A DNA stretch of 64,000 nt, from positions 682,001 to 746,000 of the forward strand of contig CAVXXI010000001.1 of assembly GCA_963765725.1 (NCBI GenBank). Reading direction: 5' to 3'. The position numbers were made by a program, and so were the translations under genes. A model generated the notes under the pieces. It was not told where the DNA came from, did no database searches, and saw only the letters and a list, made by a program, of their open reading frames with translations. This document shows positions 1 through 8,461 of this stretch, one piece after another (positions within the stretch are counted from its first letter, which is position 1; every line of letters begins with the position of its first letter). The stretch comes from DASQEH01 sp963765725 (GTDB taxonomy: Bacteria > Actinomycetota > Actinomycetes > Propionibacteriales > Nocardioidaceae).

Positions 1-134
1 TGTACGACAAGGACGTCAGCGCGGGGCGGGGCGACATGCCCTACCCGCCGGACTACCCCAAGATGCCGGGCGAGCCGCCACGGGTCCAGCCGAGCAAGAA
101 GAACCCCCTGAACTGGGAGAGGGCCTCTGACTGA
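1..134 (+). CDS. 3' end of a truncated gene (possibly LigD-type polymerase-domain protein)
   Basis: An open frame runs in from the left edge (codons in phase with position 3) and stops at TGA 132-134, giving about 43 residues. The tail is rich in Pro, Tyr and Lys, with a segment reading PYPPDYPKMPGEPPRVQPSK. From memory this resembles the C-terminal tails of actinobacterial LigD-type primase/polymerase-domain proteins of non-homologous end joining, which would fit the LigC-type ligase at 8777-9865, but the resemblance is unverified. The rest of the gene lies outside the window, so identity is tentative. Confidence 0.4.
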   Translation, partial: YDKDVSAGRGDMPYPPDYPKMPGEPPRVQPSKKNPLNWERASD

Positions 135-762
135 GTTGTGAGTGCCGGTAGGCATGAAGCTCACCACTCCGAGGCCTAAGTGTTTGCAACGTGACTGGGT
201 GACCTGGACATGCCTTTGCCCATCATCCGCGGAGCGCCACAGAGCGCACCGTCGCGATTACGGAGAGGCGGTCCAACTTTTCGTGCTGGCCGCAGGCGAA
301 CGCCGACCCGCCAATGTGGAGGAGCTGCCCTGACGAGTATGCGGCCCGCTGACACCGATGGGCCACGCGAACCTATGATGGCCAGCGAGAGCAGAGCGGG
401 CATTTGACGACCCCCGGCTCGGCTTCCGGCGCACTTTGGCGCACCCAACTTCCTCATGCATTGCCGCCAAGATTGGCACGCTAAACGGCTCGCCGGCTGA
501 GGTCGGCCGTCTGCCCGAGCAATATCGTGGACAGCCGCGAACGGTCGCCCTAAAGCTGTCGAGGACCGCCTGAAACGTGACTACCGAGTGGAAAGGCAGT
601 CGGCCATGCGCTTCGCCAATGGCCCCTGACGAACATGGCCCCCCGGTGCCATTGACAATGTATTGCGGCGGCGAGAGTGTGTCTCCAGCCGAGTACCTTG
701 TCAGGGCTGCGTGTCTCGTCGGCGGACAGCCCGGGAGCCGGCACAAGTGACGGAGGAACGCC
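135..762. other. 628-bp intergenic stretch with no supported gene
   Basis: Overlapping open frames exist on both strands, as expected of GC-rich DNA, but none has a convincing ribosome binding site, signal peptide or recognisable protein. It separates the fragment ending at 134 from the secreted protein starting at 763 and probably contains that gene's promoter. I could not assign a clear -35/-10 pair. Confidence 0.4.
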
Positions 763-1938
763 GTGAAACAAGCAACACAGTTGAGACGTGGTCTGGGTGC
801 AATCCTGGCCGCGGGCACAGCCGGACTGCTGGCTGTCGCCACCCTGACGGCGGCAGGTGCATCCGCCCATGCCGCCACACACCACGCGAGCTCCACCGCT
901 CGGAGTTGCCCGCACGTTGGCGGTCCAGTCAGGGTGGGTCGCTTCGGCGGCCTAGTACCTCCAACGGCTCCCAAACCCGTCGGCTGCCAGCCAGGGACAG
1001 GCAACGACGAGCCGGCCGTCGGCAACCCGCCACTGATCTTCCACGGCGGTGCGGTGATGGGCACCCCGTCAACCGGGCCGGTTGTCGTCACGCCGATCTT
1101 CTGGAACCCTTCGGGCCACCCGATGAGCTCTGCCTACAAGACCATCTTGAAGACGTACCTCAAGGACGTGGCAGTGGCGAGCGGCACGCACACGAACGTG
1201 TTCTCCACCTTGACCGAGTACTTCGGAAGCAACGGAAACATCCAGTACAAGGTGAAGCTCGGCACTCCGGTCAACGACACCCACGCGTTGCCCGCGAATG
1301 GATGCACAGTGGCCAGCAATGACACCTCCAACATCTATCAGGACCTCTCGGGCTACGACGCCTGCATCGATGACAACCAGGTCATCGCGGAGACCAACAG
1401 AGTCGTGACGGCTCAAGGGCTGCCACAGGACCTCGCGCACATCTATGTGCTGTTCGCACCGAAGCACGTCGAGTCCTGCTTCTACAGTGGTTCGACCACG
1501 ACGTCCAGCAACTTCTGCACGATCAACAACAACCCGAGCGCGGCCTACTGTGCCTACCACAGCCAGGCCGGGAGCGGCATGGTTTACGCGAACATGCCCT
1601 TCCCGATCTACGGCTCACCGACTGGCTACACGTGCAGCAGCGAGGCCAAGTACCCGAGGACGCAAGCGCCCAACGGGAACCTCGACGCTGACACCGAGAC
1701 CAGCCCCACCAGTCACGAGATCATGGAGGCGATCACCGATCCAGATACCACCACCGGCTGGTACGACGCGAGTGGCTTCGAGAACGGCGACGAGTGCGCC
1801 TACCAGTACGGCACGGTGATGGGCACGCCTGGGCACTTCTACAACCAGACGATCAATGGCCACCACTACATGACCCAGACGGAGTTCAGCAACCAGGACT
1901 ACGCCGTCACTGGGCGTGGCTGCCTACAAGGCGAGTGA
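763..1938 (+). CDS. Secreted EXORDIUM/PHI-1-like (phosphate-induced protein 1) family protein
   Basis: 391 residues from GTG 763, preceded by GGAGGA at 752-757. An N-terminal signal peptide (RR at 8-9, hydrophobic 11-35, Ala-rich cleavage region around ASAHA at 33-37) predicts export. The mature part has HGGAVMGTP (94-102), VVVTPIFWNP (107-116) and SHEIMEAITDPD (317-328). These are hallmarks, as I remember them, of EXORDIUM/PHI-1-like proteins, better known in plants and also found in actinobacteria and fungi. Several Cys (near 181, 201, 239, 252, 263, 291) may form disulfides outside the cell. His318-Glu319-x2-Glu322 looks like a degenerate HExxH metal site, so a hydrolase role is possible but unproven. 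The gene stands alone and is followed by a strong hairpin terminator at 1998-2031. Confidence 0.75.
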   Translation: MKQATQLRRGLGAILAAGTAGLLAVATLTAAGASAHAATHHASSTARSCPHVGGPVRVGRFGGLVPPTAPKPVGCQPGTGNDEPAVGNPPLIFHGGAVMGTPSTGPVVVTPIFWNPSGHPMSSAYKTILKTYLKDVAVASGTHTNVFSTLTEYFGSNGNIQYKVKLGTPVNDTHALPANGCTVASNDTSNIYQDLSGYDACIDDNQVIAETNRVVTAQGLPQDLAHIYVLFAPKHVESCFYSGSTTTSSNFCTINNNPSAAYCAYHSQAGSGMVYANMPFPIYGSPTGYTCSSEAKYPRTQAPNGNLDADTETSPTSHEIMEAITDPDTTTGWYDASGFENGDECAYQYGTVMGTPGHFYNQTINGHHYMTQTEFSNQDYAVTGRGCLQGE

Positions 1939-1997
1939 TCGCAGCCTAGCTAGTTTCATCGCAGCGGAACGTCCGCCTTGCTGTGGCGAATCCGTTG

Positions 1998-2031
1998 ACG
2001 ACGGCCCCGGACAACAGTCCGGGGCCGTCGT
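1998..2031 (+). terminator. Strong hairpin terminator of the EXO-like gene
   Basis: A perfect 15-bp stem (1998-2012 with 2017-2031) closed by the tetraloop AACA at 2013-2016, about 60 bp after the stop codon at 1938. It is followed by a short mixed T/C stretch rather than a true U tract, which is usual for actinobacterial terminators. Confidence 0.8.
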
Positions 2032-3365
2032 GGTTTCCTCGTGTCGCGGCTACACGAGTCGCGGCTTCTGGACGGACTGGCCGGGTAGCGGACCCGGCTC
2101 TCTTGAAGTCAGGCGGGGCCGGCGAGTTCGCTGGCCGAGGACGCGCGTGCATGGGCGAACTTGTTGTGGCATCAGAAGCGCAGGCGTGGCAAGGGGGTAA
2201 TTCCCCGCCTATTGCGTGGGATGAGCTGCGCTTTTGATCGCCGTGACTGTGTGTCATCTGAAGACTGCAGAAGTGCGTATTCCCAACGTGACAAGATTCC
2301 AGGAAGTTCTGCCGGTCTTTGTCAGCCTCCAAGCGACACTTCTTCGTGGCCCTGAGCGCGCATGCGCCGTCTGACAACTCGCCCTCAAGAGATCTCGCCC
2401 GTTTGTTACCTCCGCCGCGACGGCCTTTATTTCGGGTACTCCCACCCAATTCTGGGCTTCGAAGCAGAGCCCACGTTCTCCTCCGACATTGTCGGACGCG
2501 GGGGTGCGAGGAGCTCCCGTGGCCCGTTGTCGTCGGCGAAGAAGCCTCGCGAGGGATGGTAGCGATATGTCAGTCAGGAGCTTCCGCTTGCGTTTTCGAT
2601 GCTTGTGGAGGGATTCCATGCGAAGTGGCAAAGCCTGATCCCCGCTCCGCGTGGAGCGGTCACGGTCCTGCCGCTAGCTACCACCGCGCTTCGCCTTACG
2701 CTCAGACCGAGTGGGCGCTCACCCTACCGCCCGGATGGACGCCCGTCGGCTGGTCGGTTTCCCCCGTGTGGATCAGACAGGCAAGGACTCAGGCAAGACC
2801 GCCGTGGGCAGATTGCAGAACCAGTACTGCCATGTGGGTCTAGGTGACGGCTCACTCACCAACCCTGGCTGATGCGCGTGTCACGATGAGGGGAGCCGGC
2901 TCTCGAGCCGCAGTCCTTCGGCCAGGTCTTTGTGTCCCCTCGACTGTCAGCGCCGACGATTCGCCTGACACGGCCCGCTCCCTAGAGGTGGACTGCTCAG
3001 GCCATGTGCGCAGCGGTCGACTGGCGCGCACAAGGGTCACAACACGCGCGTAGTCCGCAGCGATATCGCGACCGTTCGCTGGTGCGAAGGCGGCGATCCT
3101 TCGAAGCGACGCTCGCGGCAGCTGGCTGTGAGCCCAGCCTCCAGATCGGCCCGGGCGCTACAAAGTGCACACAGATTCCGGCTCGGCGACCGGGACGCAG
3201 TCCGGCCCCAGGGATGCATTCGGTTCGAGGTCCGGCTACCTTACGACGGAGCGCGTGATGTAACTTGATGTGTTTGAGGAACGACCGCGCGTGACTCCAG
3301 CGGAGAATACCTCTCGATGGCCAACAGGCTCACAACACCAGGCAGACTAGTGATTGGATCGGGCT
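2032..3365. other. 1.3-kb non-coding or degenerate region
   Basis: Open frames occur on both strands but none looks like a real protein: they are rich in Arg, Pro, Ser and Cys and lack a plausible ribosome binding site or recognisable domain. A small hairpin lies at 2642-2659 (CCGCTCC, loop GCGT, GGAGCGG). The region may be decayed coding sequence, but I cannot reconstruct a former gene. Confidence 0.45.
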
Positions 3366-3485
3366 ATGAAGCGTCTCTTCGCCACCGGCCTCCTCGTCGT
3401 CACGCTCCTCGGTTTCGGCGGTCAGGTCGCCAGCGCCGAAACCACGGACTCACCCCAACCGCCCGTCACCTCCACCTGGGAGTAG
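3366..3485 (+). CDS. Candidate 39-residue secreted peptide
   Basis: ATG 3366 to TAG 3483-3485. The protein starts MKRLF, continues with a hydrophobic core rich in Leu, Val and Thr (residues 5-18), then has the signal-peptidase-like VASA at 22-25, leaving a mature tail of about 14 residues rich in Thr, Pro and Ser and ending in WE. This charged-hydrophobic-AxA layout is a textbook Sec signal peptide, unlikely by chance in the surrounding non-coding DNA. The ribosome binding site is weak. It could be a secreted micropeptide or the preserved 5' end of a truncated exported protein. Confidence 0.4.
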   Translation: MKRLFATGLLVVTLLGFGGQVASAETTDSPQPPVTSTWE

Positions 3486-3940
3486 GACCGAGCGGCACCC
3501 TTACTGACTAAGTCAGCGTCGGCCGGGCATGGACATCGCAAGAGTCCGCGGTCGCCCGGGCAGCTACGAACTCCTAGGCCCTCCGTGGAGGTTGACAGCA
3601 CAGCCTCCGAGGGCCGCCCGGGAGATGTATCGCTGTCGGGATGCGCCGCGCCGGGTGCCCCTTGCGGTACTCGGTGTCCGGCGCCAGCGCTCTTAGAGTG
3701 CTCCGGTTCCCGAAGCCGCGCCCGTCCTGCAGCGACAGCCGACGGGAATGCGGTAGGTCGTACGCGGCGAGCCGGCCGGCCGGCTCCCACGCTGCACGAC
3801 CGCGTCGCCAGCGGGGTCACCCCGATCATGAAGCGGGTCAGCGCCGCGCCGGGGAGAGCCTTTACATATGTAGCACAAAGTGGCACTCTGATTACTCAGA
3901 GTGCTTATTGCGTCGTTTACGTCACCGCTCGGGGTGTGCC
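3486..3940. other. Intergenic stretch with a relatively AT-rich regulatory end
   Basis: No gene is supported in 3486-3860. The last 80 bp are noticeably richer in A/T and contain TGCCACTTTGTG (as its reverse complement, 3874-3885) and a perfect inverted repeat at 3883-3904. This marks a promoter/operator zone for the gene at 3941. Confidence 0.45.
3883..3904. promoter_or_regulatory. Operator-like perfect inverted repeat upstream of the 3941 gene
   Basis: GCACTCTGA (3883-3891), spacer TTAC, TCAGAGTGC (3896-3904): nine matched pairs, 37 bp before ATG 3941. The position suits a repressor site or a short RNA hairpin in the leader. It abuts the TGCCACTTTGTG element that recurs upstream of 45156. 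Confidence 0.5.
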
Positions 3941-4402
3941 ATGGATCAACATAATGTCGGCCTAGCCGCAAGAAAGCGCAGGGCTGCGGCTGACCGGCCC
4001 CCCGATCAGCGCAGTCCTGCGCCGGAAGCTCCCGGGGACGCGTCGAGCGGGCGCGCGGAGCAGATCGACGCCATCCTGGCAGGGGCGGCGCTGAGGGATG
4101 ACCGCGCTGCGATCCGGGCGTTCGAGGCCGACCAGCGCGACCAGACGGCCATCCTCGACGCCTTTGTGAGCGGCGACGACGACGGCCCCGCGTTCCAGGC
4201 CCGGCAGATCGCGAAGGCCGACCGGGACAGCGCGAAGGCGGATCGGATCGCCGCAGAGCTCGACCGGTACCTGCTCGCCGACCTCAACGCGAGCTCCCCG
4301 GAGTGCGACGTGTGTCTCGGACGCGGCAACGCTCCGGGGCCAACCGCTCCCCAGCAGGTCGTGGACAGCGGTTCACAGTCCCGGCGCGCCCATGCTGTCT
4401 GA
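3941..4402 (+). CDS. Charged helical protein of unknown function
   Basis: 153 residues from ATG 3941. Open frame continues upstream, but the start was chosen because it follows the AT-rich promoter-like zone. Residues 1-40 are basic and Pro-rich, probably disordered. Residues about 42-115 are strongly charged and helical, with repeated Ala-Asp-Arg patterns such as AKADRDSAKADRIAAELDRY. These resemble the Asp/Arg/Ala-rich coiled segments in front of GGDEF or GAF domains in actinobacterial signalling proteins, but no such domain follows. A CDVCLGRG stretch (about 125-132) near the end could bind metal. It overlaps the next small frame by 11 bases. No function can be assigned. Confidence 0.5.
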   Translation: MDQHNVGLAARKRRAAADRPPDQRSPAPEAPGDASSGRAEQIDAILAGAALRDDRAAIRAFEADQRDQTAILDAFVSGDDDGPAFQARQIAKADRDSAKADRIAAELDRYLLADLNASSPECDVCLGRGNAPGPTAPQQVVDSGSQSRRAHAV

Positions 4403-4586
4403 GTTCGTCATGCACGACCGGCAGACGCAGTACGACGCACCGTTCCGGCTCCATGAGGGCGGCTTCAGCGCCAGGTCCGGCGACAGCGCCAAGGGGCCGA
4501 CGATCTCCGTGGAGCACCATGAGACGCAGCTCGCCGACGTCGAAGCCATCATCCTCGCGGTCGACTGCGCAGCTCAGCGGTACTGA
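4392..4586 (+). CDS. Small hypothetical protein overlapping the preceding gene
   Basis: 64 residues from ATG 4392, which lies inside the last codons of the 3941 gene, an arrangement typical of translational coupling. The protein starts MLSEFVMHDRQTQYDAPFRL and has no signal peptide or membrane segment. I do not recognise it. Its Asp/Glu/Val-rich second half reads like real protein, so I list it at low confidence. Confidence 0.35.
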   Translation: MLSEFVMHDRQTQYDAPFRLHEGGFSARSGDSAKGPTISVEHHETQLADVEAIILAVDCAAQRY

Positions 4587-4662
4587 TACCGCGATCGGCG
4601 GGTGTGCCCTGCAGTGTGTGGCACCGGCACTCGGACTCATCGCGGTCGGTCAGCCGCCGAGG

Positions 4663-5115
4663 CTAGATGGGGTATCCGACGAGCTGCAGCCCTTCGAGAT
4701 AACGCGGATGCGCTGGCCGGTTACCCGTGAAGCGGACTCGGACGTGGTGGAAGACGAAGTGACCGTGGTCGGCGCGGGCACGCGTGAGATGGAACCGGGC
4801 CGGGTACCGATGGAAGTGCCCCTCGGCGCAGCTCGGGTCACAGTCGTTGGCGACGAGATACCCATGCCCGCGAGCGTCGTACTGGTGCCAATACCGCCAC
4901 TGCAGCCCGTTGAGGTACAGGTTCCCGTCTCCACACGCGATCACGATGTAATGCCTCGGCGCCACTCGGTAGTGCTCACACGCCTGTACCACCTGGGTGC
5001 GCGACTGCGCCTGTCTCGCTCCCACCGCGGCCGAGGGCTGCGACCACGTCGCCGCCGCCACCGAAAATAGCAAGGACACGAGAATCAGAAGCTGGCGGTG
5101 TCGGGCCGAAGACAT
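4663..5115 (-). CDS. Secreted protein of unknown function, Cys/His/Trp-rich
   Basis: 150 residues from ATG 5115. Residues 1-30 form a Sec signal peptide (basic start, LLILVSLLFSVAAATW, then small residues). The mature protein is rich in His, Trp, Tyr and Arg, with IACGDGNLYLNGLQWRYW (about 58-75) and ANDCDPSCAEGHFHRYP (about 89-105). This pattern of ACGDGN, then L-x-W, then NDCDPSCAEG is one I associate with small secreted actinobacterial hypotheticals. Three or four Cys could form disulfides. It lies downstream of, and on the same strand as, the SDR gene with a gap of about 200 bp, so is probably a separate transcript. Confidence 0.7.
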   Translation of the reverse strand: MSSARHRQLLILVSLLFSVAAATWSQPSAAVGARQAQSRTQVVQACEHYRVAPRHYIVIACGDGNLYLNGLQWRYWHQYDARGHGYLVANDCDPSCAEGHFHRYPARFHLTRARADHGHFVFHHVRVRFTGNRPAHPRYLEGLQLVGYPI

Positions 5116-5271
5116 GCAGCGACCGTATCTCCGGAGTGGGTCACAACAGGGCCAAACATGGGAAGTCGACCGCCCCGCTGCTAAGGGGCCTGCGTGCCGC
5201 CGCTCTTCGGGCCTTGTCGGCCCGTGAGTGCTCCTCGGAGCGGACTCATGGCGGCAGAACCCAGCGCCGGC

Positions 5272-5287
5272 GGCGGGTAACCCCGCC
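5272..5287 (-). terminator. Possible short terminator downstream of the SDR gene
   Basis: GGCGGG (5272-5277), loop TAAC, CCCGCC (5282-5287), lying 31 bp after the SDR stop codon at 5318 when read on the minus strand. The stem is only 6 bp and has no U tract, so this is a weak call. Confidence 0.3.
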
Positions 5288-5317
5288 CACCACCGACGCT
5301 ACGCTCCGAGGAACGCC

Positions 5318-6223
5318 TCAGACCGGCTGGCCACCGGTGACCGCCAGCACCTCGCCGGTGATGAAGCTCGACTCCGGGGAGGCGAGGAACACGTAGGCGG
5401 GCGCCAGCTCGGCCGGCTGTCCGGCCCGGCCGAGGGGGGTCTGCTCGCCGAAACTCTCCACCTGCTCTGGCGGCATGGTGGCGGGTATCAGTGGCGTCCA
5501 GATGGGACCCGGCGCCACGGAGTTCACCCGGATCCCGCGCTCCGCGACGGACTGCGCCAGGCCGCGGGTGAAGTTCACGATGCCGGCCTTGGTGGTGGCA
5601 TAGTCCAGGAGCTCGGGGGACGGCGACGACGCCTGTACCGACGACGTGTTGATGATGGAGGACCCCTTCGGCATGTGCTGGAGCGCCTTCTTGCAGGTCC
5701 AGAACATCGCGTACAGGTTCGTCTTCAGCACTCGGTCGAACTGCTCGGTGGTGATGTCCTCGATTCCGCCGGGCTGTGCCATCTGGTACGCCGCGTTGTT
5801 CACCAGGATGTCGATGCGACCGAACTCCGAGACGGCGCGGTCGACCACCTGCTGGCAGGTCTCCTCCGACGTGAGGTCTCCTGGGAGCAGTACCGCCGTC
5901 CGGCCGGCCTCCTCCACCAGCCGCGCGGTCTCCTTCGCGTCGTCGTCCTCGCCGGGAAGGTACGAGATCAGCAGGTCGGCGCCTTCGCGGGCGAACGCCA
6001 CCGCCACCGCGCGGCCTATCCCTGAGTCGCCGCCGGTCAGGACGGCGACGCGGTCCTTGAGCCTGCCGGTGCCGCGATAGGTCTCCTCGCCGTGGTCTGG
6101 CTCCTCGCCCATCGACTCCGTGACGGACTCCTCATGGCCGGGAGGCGGAAGCTGCTCGCCCTCGGTATCGGGCTGGGTGTGCGTCGACTGGGGGTCCTGC
6201 AGGCTAGGTCGGTCGTCGGACAT
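5318..6223 (-). CDS. SDR-family oxidoreductase (YghA-like)
   Basis: 301 residues. ATG 6223 is preferred to ATG 6229 because the Shine-Dalgarno GAGGAG touches the first ATG but sits 6 nt before the second. Residues 1-50 are an acidic, Pro/Gln-rich tail. The Rossmann domain has TGGDSGIG (63-70) for NAD(P) binding, NNAA (142-145), Ser195 and the catalytic YATTK (Tyr208, Lys212), ending in a classical SDR C-terminus (FITGEVLAVTGG). The long polar N-terminus and TGGDSGIGR are typical of the YghA/YhdF-type subgroup, often linked to general stress. It follows the DUF5709 gene on the same strand with a gap of about 110 bp. The substrate cannot be read from sequence. Confidence 0.88.
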   Translation of the reverse strand: MSDDRPSLQDPQSTHTQPDTEGEQLPPPGHEESVTESMGEEPDHGEETYRGTGRLKDRVAVLTGGDSGIGRAVAVAFAREGADLLISYLPGEDDDAKETARLVEEAGRTAVLLPGDLTSEETCQQVVDRAVSEFGRIDILVNNAAYQMAQPGGIEDITTEQFDRVLKTNLYAMFWTCKKALQHMPKGSSIINTSSVQASSPSPELLDYATTKAGIVNFTRGLAQSVAERGIRVNSVAPGPIWTPLIPATMPPEQVESFGEQTPLGRAGQPAELAPAYVFLASPESSFITGEVLAVTGGQPV

Positions 6224-6331
6224 GCTCATCTCCTCGTCATGGGTGGTGGTTCGGTGCGGTGCTTCGGCGTAGGGGGTACTGGTGGCGAGATCCCGAGCGA
6301 CCTTGTGCAGGGCGCGTGGGTCCGTCGGTGG

Positions 6332-6763
6332 TTACTCGTCGATGACGTGTACGGCCGCTTCCTCGGCGCTCGCTGCGGCTCCGTCTATGCCGACATCGTG
6401 GGCGACGAGGTCACCCTCGGAGTCCGGCATGATGCCTTCGTCGTCGGCCACCAGGCGACCGGAACGCTCGTCGCCCACCTCGCCGCCGACATCCTCGGTG
6501 TCCGAGGCGGCGAGCTCGTACGGGTCGGGCTCCGGCTCCTCCTGCGCGAGCCGCTGGTCGAGCGTCTCGCCGAGCTCCTCCTCCAGCGGTGTGTTGCCGA
6601 AGCCCTGGGCGGCGGACCACTTCTCGGGTGGCGAGAAGCCCTCGTCGAGGGGTTCGTCGAGTCCCCGGTCATCGACGAGGCTGTCCCCGGTCGACTGCGG
6701 CTGGTCCTCGTCGTCGACGCTGTAGCCGTGGTAGTTCTCTGTCGGCCCGACGTTCTCGCTCAT
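6332..6763 (-). CDS. DUF5709 family acidic protein
   Basis: 143 residues from ATG 6763, chosen over the upstream ATG 6814 because GGAG lies 7 nt before it and the protein then begins MSENVGPTENYHGYSVDD. The family signature is a small acidic protein with a GDSLVDDRGLDEPLDEG segment followed by PPEKWSAAQGFGNTP. About a third of residues are Asp or Glu and there is no membrane or signal segment. Function is unknown. The location beside the SDR oxidoreductase, both on the minus strand, suggests a shared stress-type role, which is inference. Confidence 0.75.
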   Translation of the reverse strand: MSENVGPTENYHGYSVDDEDQPQSTGDSLVDDRGLDEPLDEGFSPPEKWSAAQGFGNTPLEEELGETLDQRLAQEEPEPDPYELAASDTEDVGGEVGDERSGRLVADDEGIMPDSEGDLVAHDVGIDGAAASAEEAAVHVIDE

Positions 6764-6972
6764 GGGTCTCCTCGTGTCGTCTGTACGACACGTGAGTGCC
6801 CGTTCGTCGCACACTCATGCACGCCGTAGGCGCCGCTCCCTCGTATGGCCTCTCGTCGCAGCCGACTTCCCGCCGAAGCGGTGCTCGCTCGTCTCGCCGG
6901 GAAGCCTCCCTCCTTGGCGGCGGCGGCCGGGGCGGCAGCAGCGCGAGCTGCGGTCGTCGATAGCGGCGCGTC

Positions 6973-7767
6973 CTAGCTGCGGCGAACCCCTTCGAGCAGC
7001 ACGTACGGCCGCGCCATGAGGATCGTGTCGCCTTGCCGGTAGCTCTCGAAGTGCGCCAGTAACCGTGCCAGTAGGTCTTCTGCCCGCTCGTGGGGGAGTT
7101 CTGTGAGCAGAGACTTCATCGGGCCGAAGCTCGTTGCGAAGTCGTCCACCATCGACTCGGCCGAAGGCGCCGTCCAGGTCGCGTCATGCGACGACGCCGT
7201 GACCTCGAAGCCCCGGAGCATGGCCTCTGCATGCTCGAGCTGGGCCCAGTCCATCGGGTCGGCGGAGCTCGGCGGGGGCGGCGGTGCGTACTCGTCGATC
7301 AGGTCGAAGAACGCCGCGATGTGCCCGGTGCGTACCCAGACGGTCATGGCCAGCCGGCCGCCGGGGCGGCACACTCTCGCCATCTCGGCGCCCACCACCT
7401 CATGCGCCGGCGCGAAGATGGCGCCCACCGACGACGAAAGGAGGTCGAACGAGGCGTCCGGATAGGGCAGGCTCTCACAGTCCGCCACGTCGAACGCGGC
7501 CTTGACGCCCCACTCCCGGGCCTGTCGACGTGCCGTCTCCACCAGGGCGGGGGACAGGTCGCTGCCGGTGACTTCGGCGCCGGTGGCAGCGGCCAAGCGG
7601 GCCAGCTCACCCGTGCCGCAGGCGATGTCCAGCCAGCGCTTGCCGGCACCCCCGCCGAGAGCGACGACGATCGTGCGGTGCATCGAATCGAGGTTTCGCG
7701 CGATGTTCTCGAAGGGCGCGGAGCCCCACATCGCAGCCTGTCGTGCCTTCATGTCGTCAGCTGTCAT
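6973..7767 (-). CDS. Class I SAM-dependent methyltransferase
   Basis: 264 residues from ATG 7767. Motif I is WLDIACGTGELARLA (about 45-59), followed by an acidic residue after strand 2 (TGSDLSPALVETAR), motif III-like VADCESLPYPDASFDLL and the post-motif RVCRPGGRLAMTVW. This is the layout of ubiquinone/menaquinone-biosynthesis-type small-molecule methyltransferases. The substrate is unknown. It stands alone between the DUF5709 and stress-protein genes, all on the minus strand. Confidence 0.85.
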   Translation of the reverse strand: MTADDMKARQAAMWGSAPFENIARNLDSMHRTIVVALGGGAGKRWLDIACGTGELARLAAATGAEVTGSDLSPALVETARRQAREWGVKAAFDVADCESLPYPDASFDLLSSSVGAIFAPAHEVVGAEMARVCRPGGRLAMTVWVRTGHIAAFFDLIDEYAPPPPPSSADPMDWAQLEHAEAMLRGFEVTASSHDATWTAPSAESMVDDFATSFGPMKSLLTELPHERAEDLLARLLAHFESYRQGDTILMARPYVLLEGVRRS

Positions 7768-7930
7768 GGTGGCCGAAGCATCCCGTGTCCGTCACCGGGC
7801 GTCAAGGTCGTGGCAGCGCCTGTGTGTGGAGTGTCAAGCCAGCAAGCGACCCGCAGATCCTGGTCAGGTAGACAAAATGGCAGGGAGCCAGGCAGCCGGA
7901 GCCCTTCGCGCTCTCGGACGGGACCCGCGG

Positions 7931-8461
7931 CTACATCCCGGTGATGCCCTGGCCGTTGGCGGCTTCCGCGTCGAGCGCTTCGTGCTCGACCAGGTGCAGG
8001 ACGGGTACGCCGAGCCGGCGACGTGCCTTGGACGTCCAGTCGAGGTGGAAGAACTCCTGCACGACGTGCGGCCGGGTCATCACGATGACCTCGTCGGCCC
8101 GATGCTCCGCCACCACCGCATCGAGGGTGTCGAGCGGGTCGTCGGAGCTGAACTGGCCGCTCGCCTGGTGTCCCAGGGCCTGAAGTGCAGCCACGCTGGC
8201 AGTCACGGCCGTCTGCGCGTCCGAGTCCAGCTGGGCCTGCACCTCGCGCGTGTCGAACCCGTCGGGATCGACAACGGGAGACACCCAGGTGTCACTGGCG
8301 CCGAGCGAGCCCAGCGCCGTCTCGACCCTGACCTGGGCGTTGTCGCAGGGGATGAGCACGTGGTAATGCTTCTGGTCCTCGATGCCCGCATGCAGAGAGA
8401 CGACCTCGGCCGCGTCCCCCGGCGTCATGACCTGCTCGGCCAGGACGATCACGTTGTACAT
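7931..8461 (-). CDS. Universal-stress-like nucleotide-binding protein
   Basis: 176 residues from ATG 8461, beginning MYNVIVLAEQVMTPGDAAEV. The frame stays open far upstream, but that part is antisense to the ligase gene. The second half has a UspA-like ending: DEVIVMTRPHVVQEFFHLDW followed by KARRRLGVPVLHLVEHE. The N-terminus (about 1-60) reads as a first beta-alpha unit. This pattern matches actinobacterial proteins annotated as universal-stress or indole-3-glycerol-phosphate-synthase-like hypotheticals, and the exact role is unknown. It is divergent from the ligC gene across a 315-bp gap. Confidence 0.65.
   Translation of the reverse strand: MYNVIVLAEQVMTPGDAAEVVSLHAGIEDQKHYHVLIPCDNAQVRVETALGSLGASDTWVSPVVDPDGFDTREVQAQLDSDAQTAVTASVAALQALGHQASGQFSSDDPLDTLDAVVAEHRADEVIVMTRPHVVQEFFHLDWTSKARRRLGVPVLHLVEHEALDAEAANGQGITGM

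Noticed and set aside
2319..2843. A 174-codon ORF in the left non-coding stretch
   Set aside because: Composition is rich in Arg, Pro, Ser and Cys with no domain or Shine-Dalgarno and it overlaps equally long frames in other phases.
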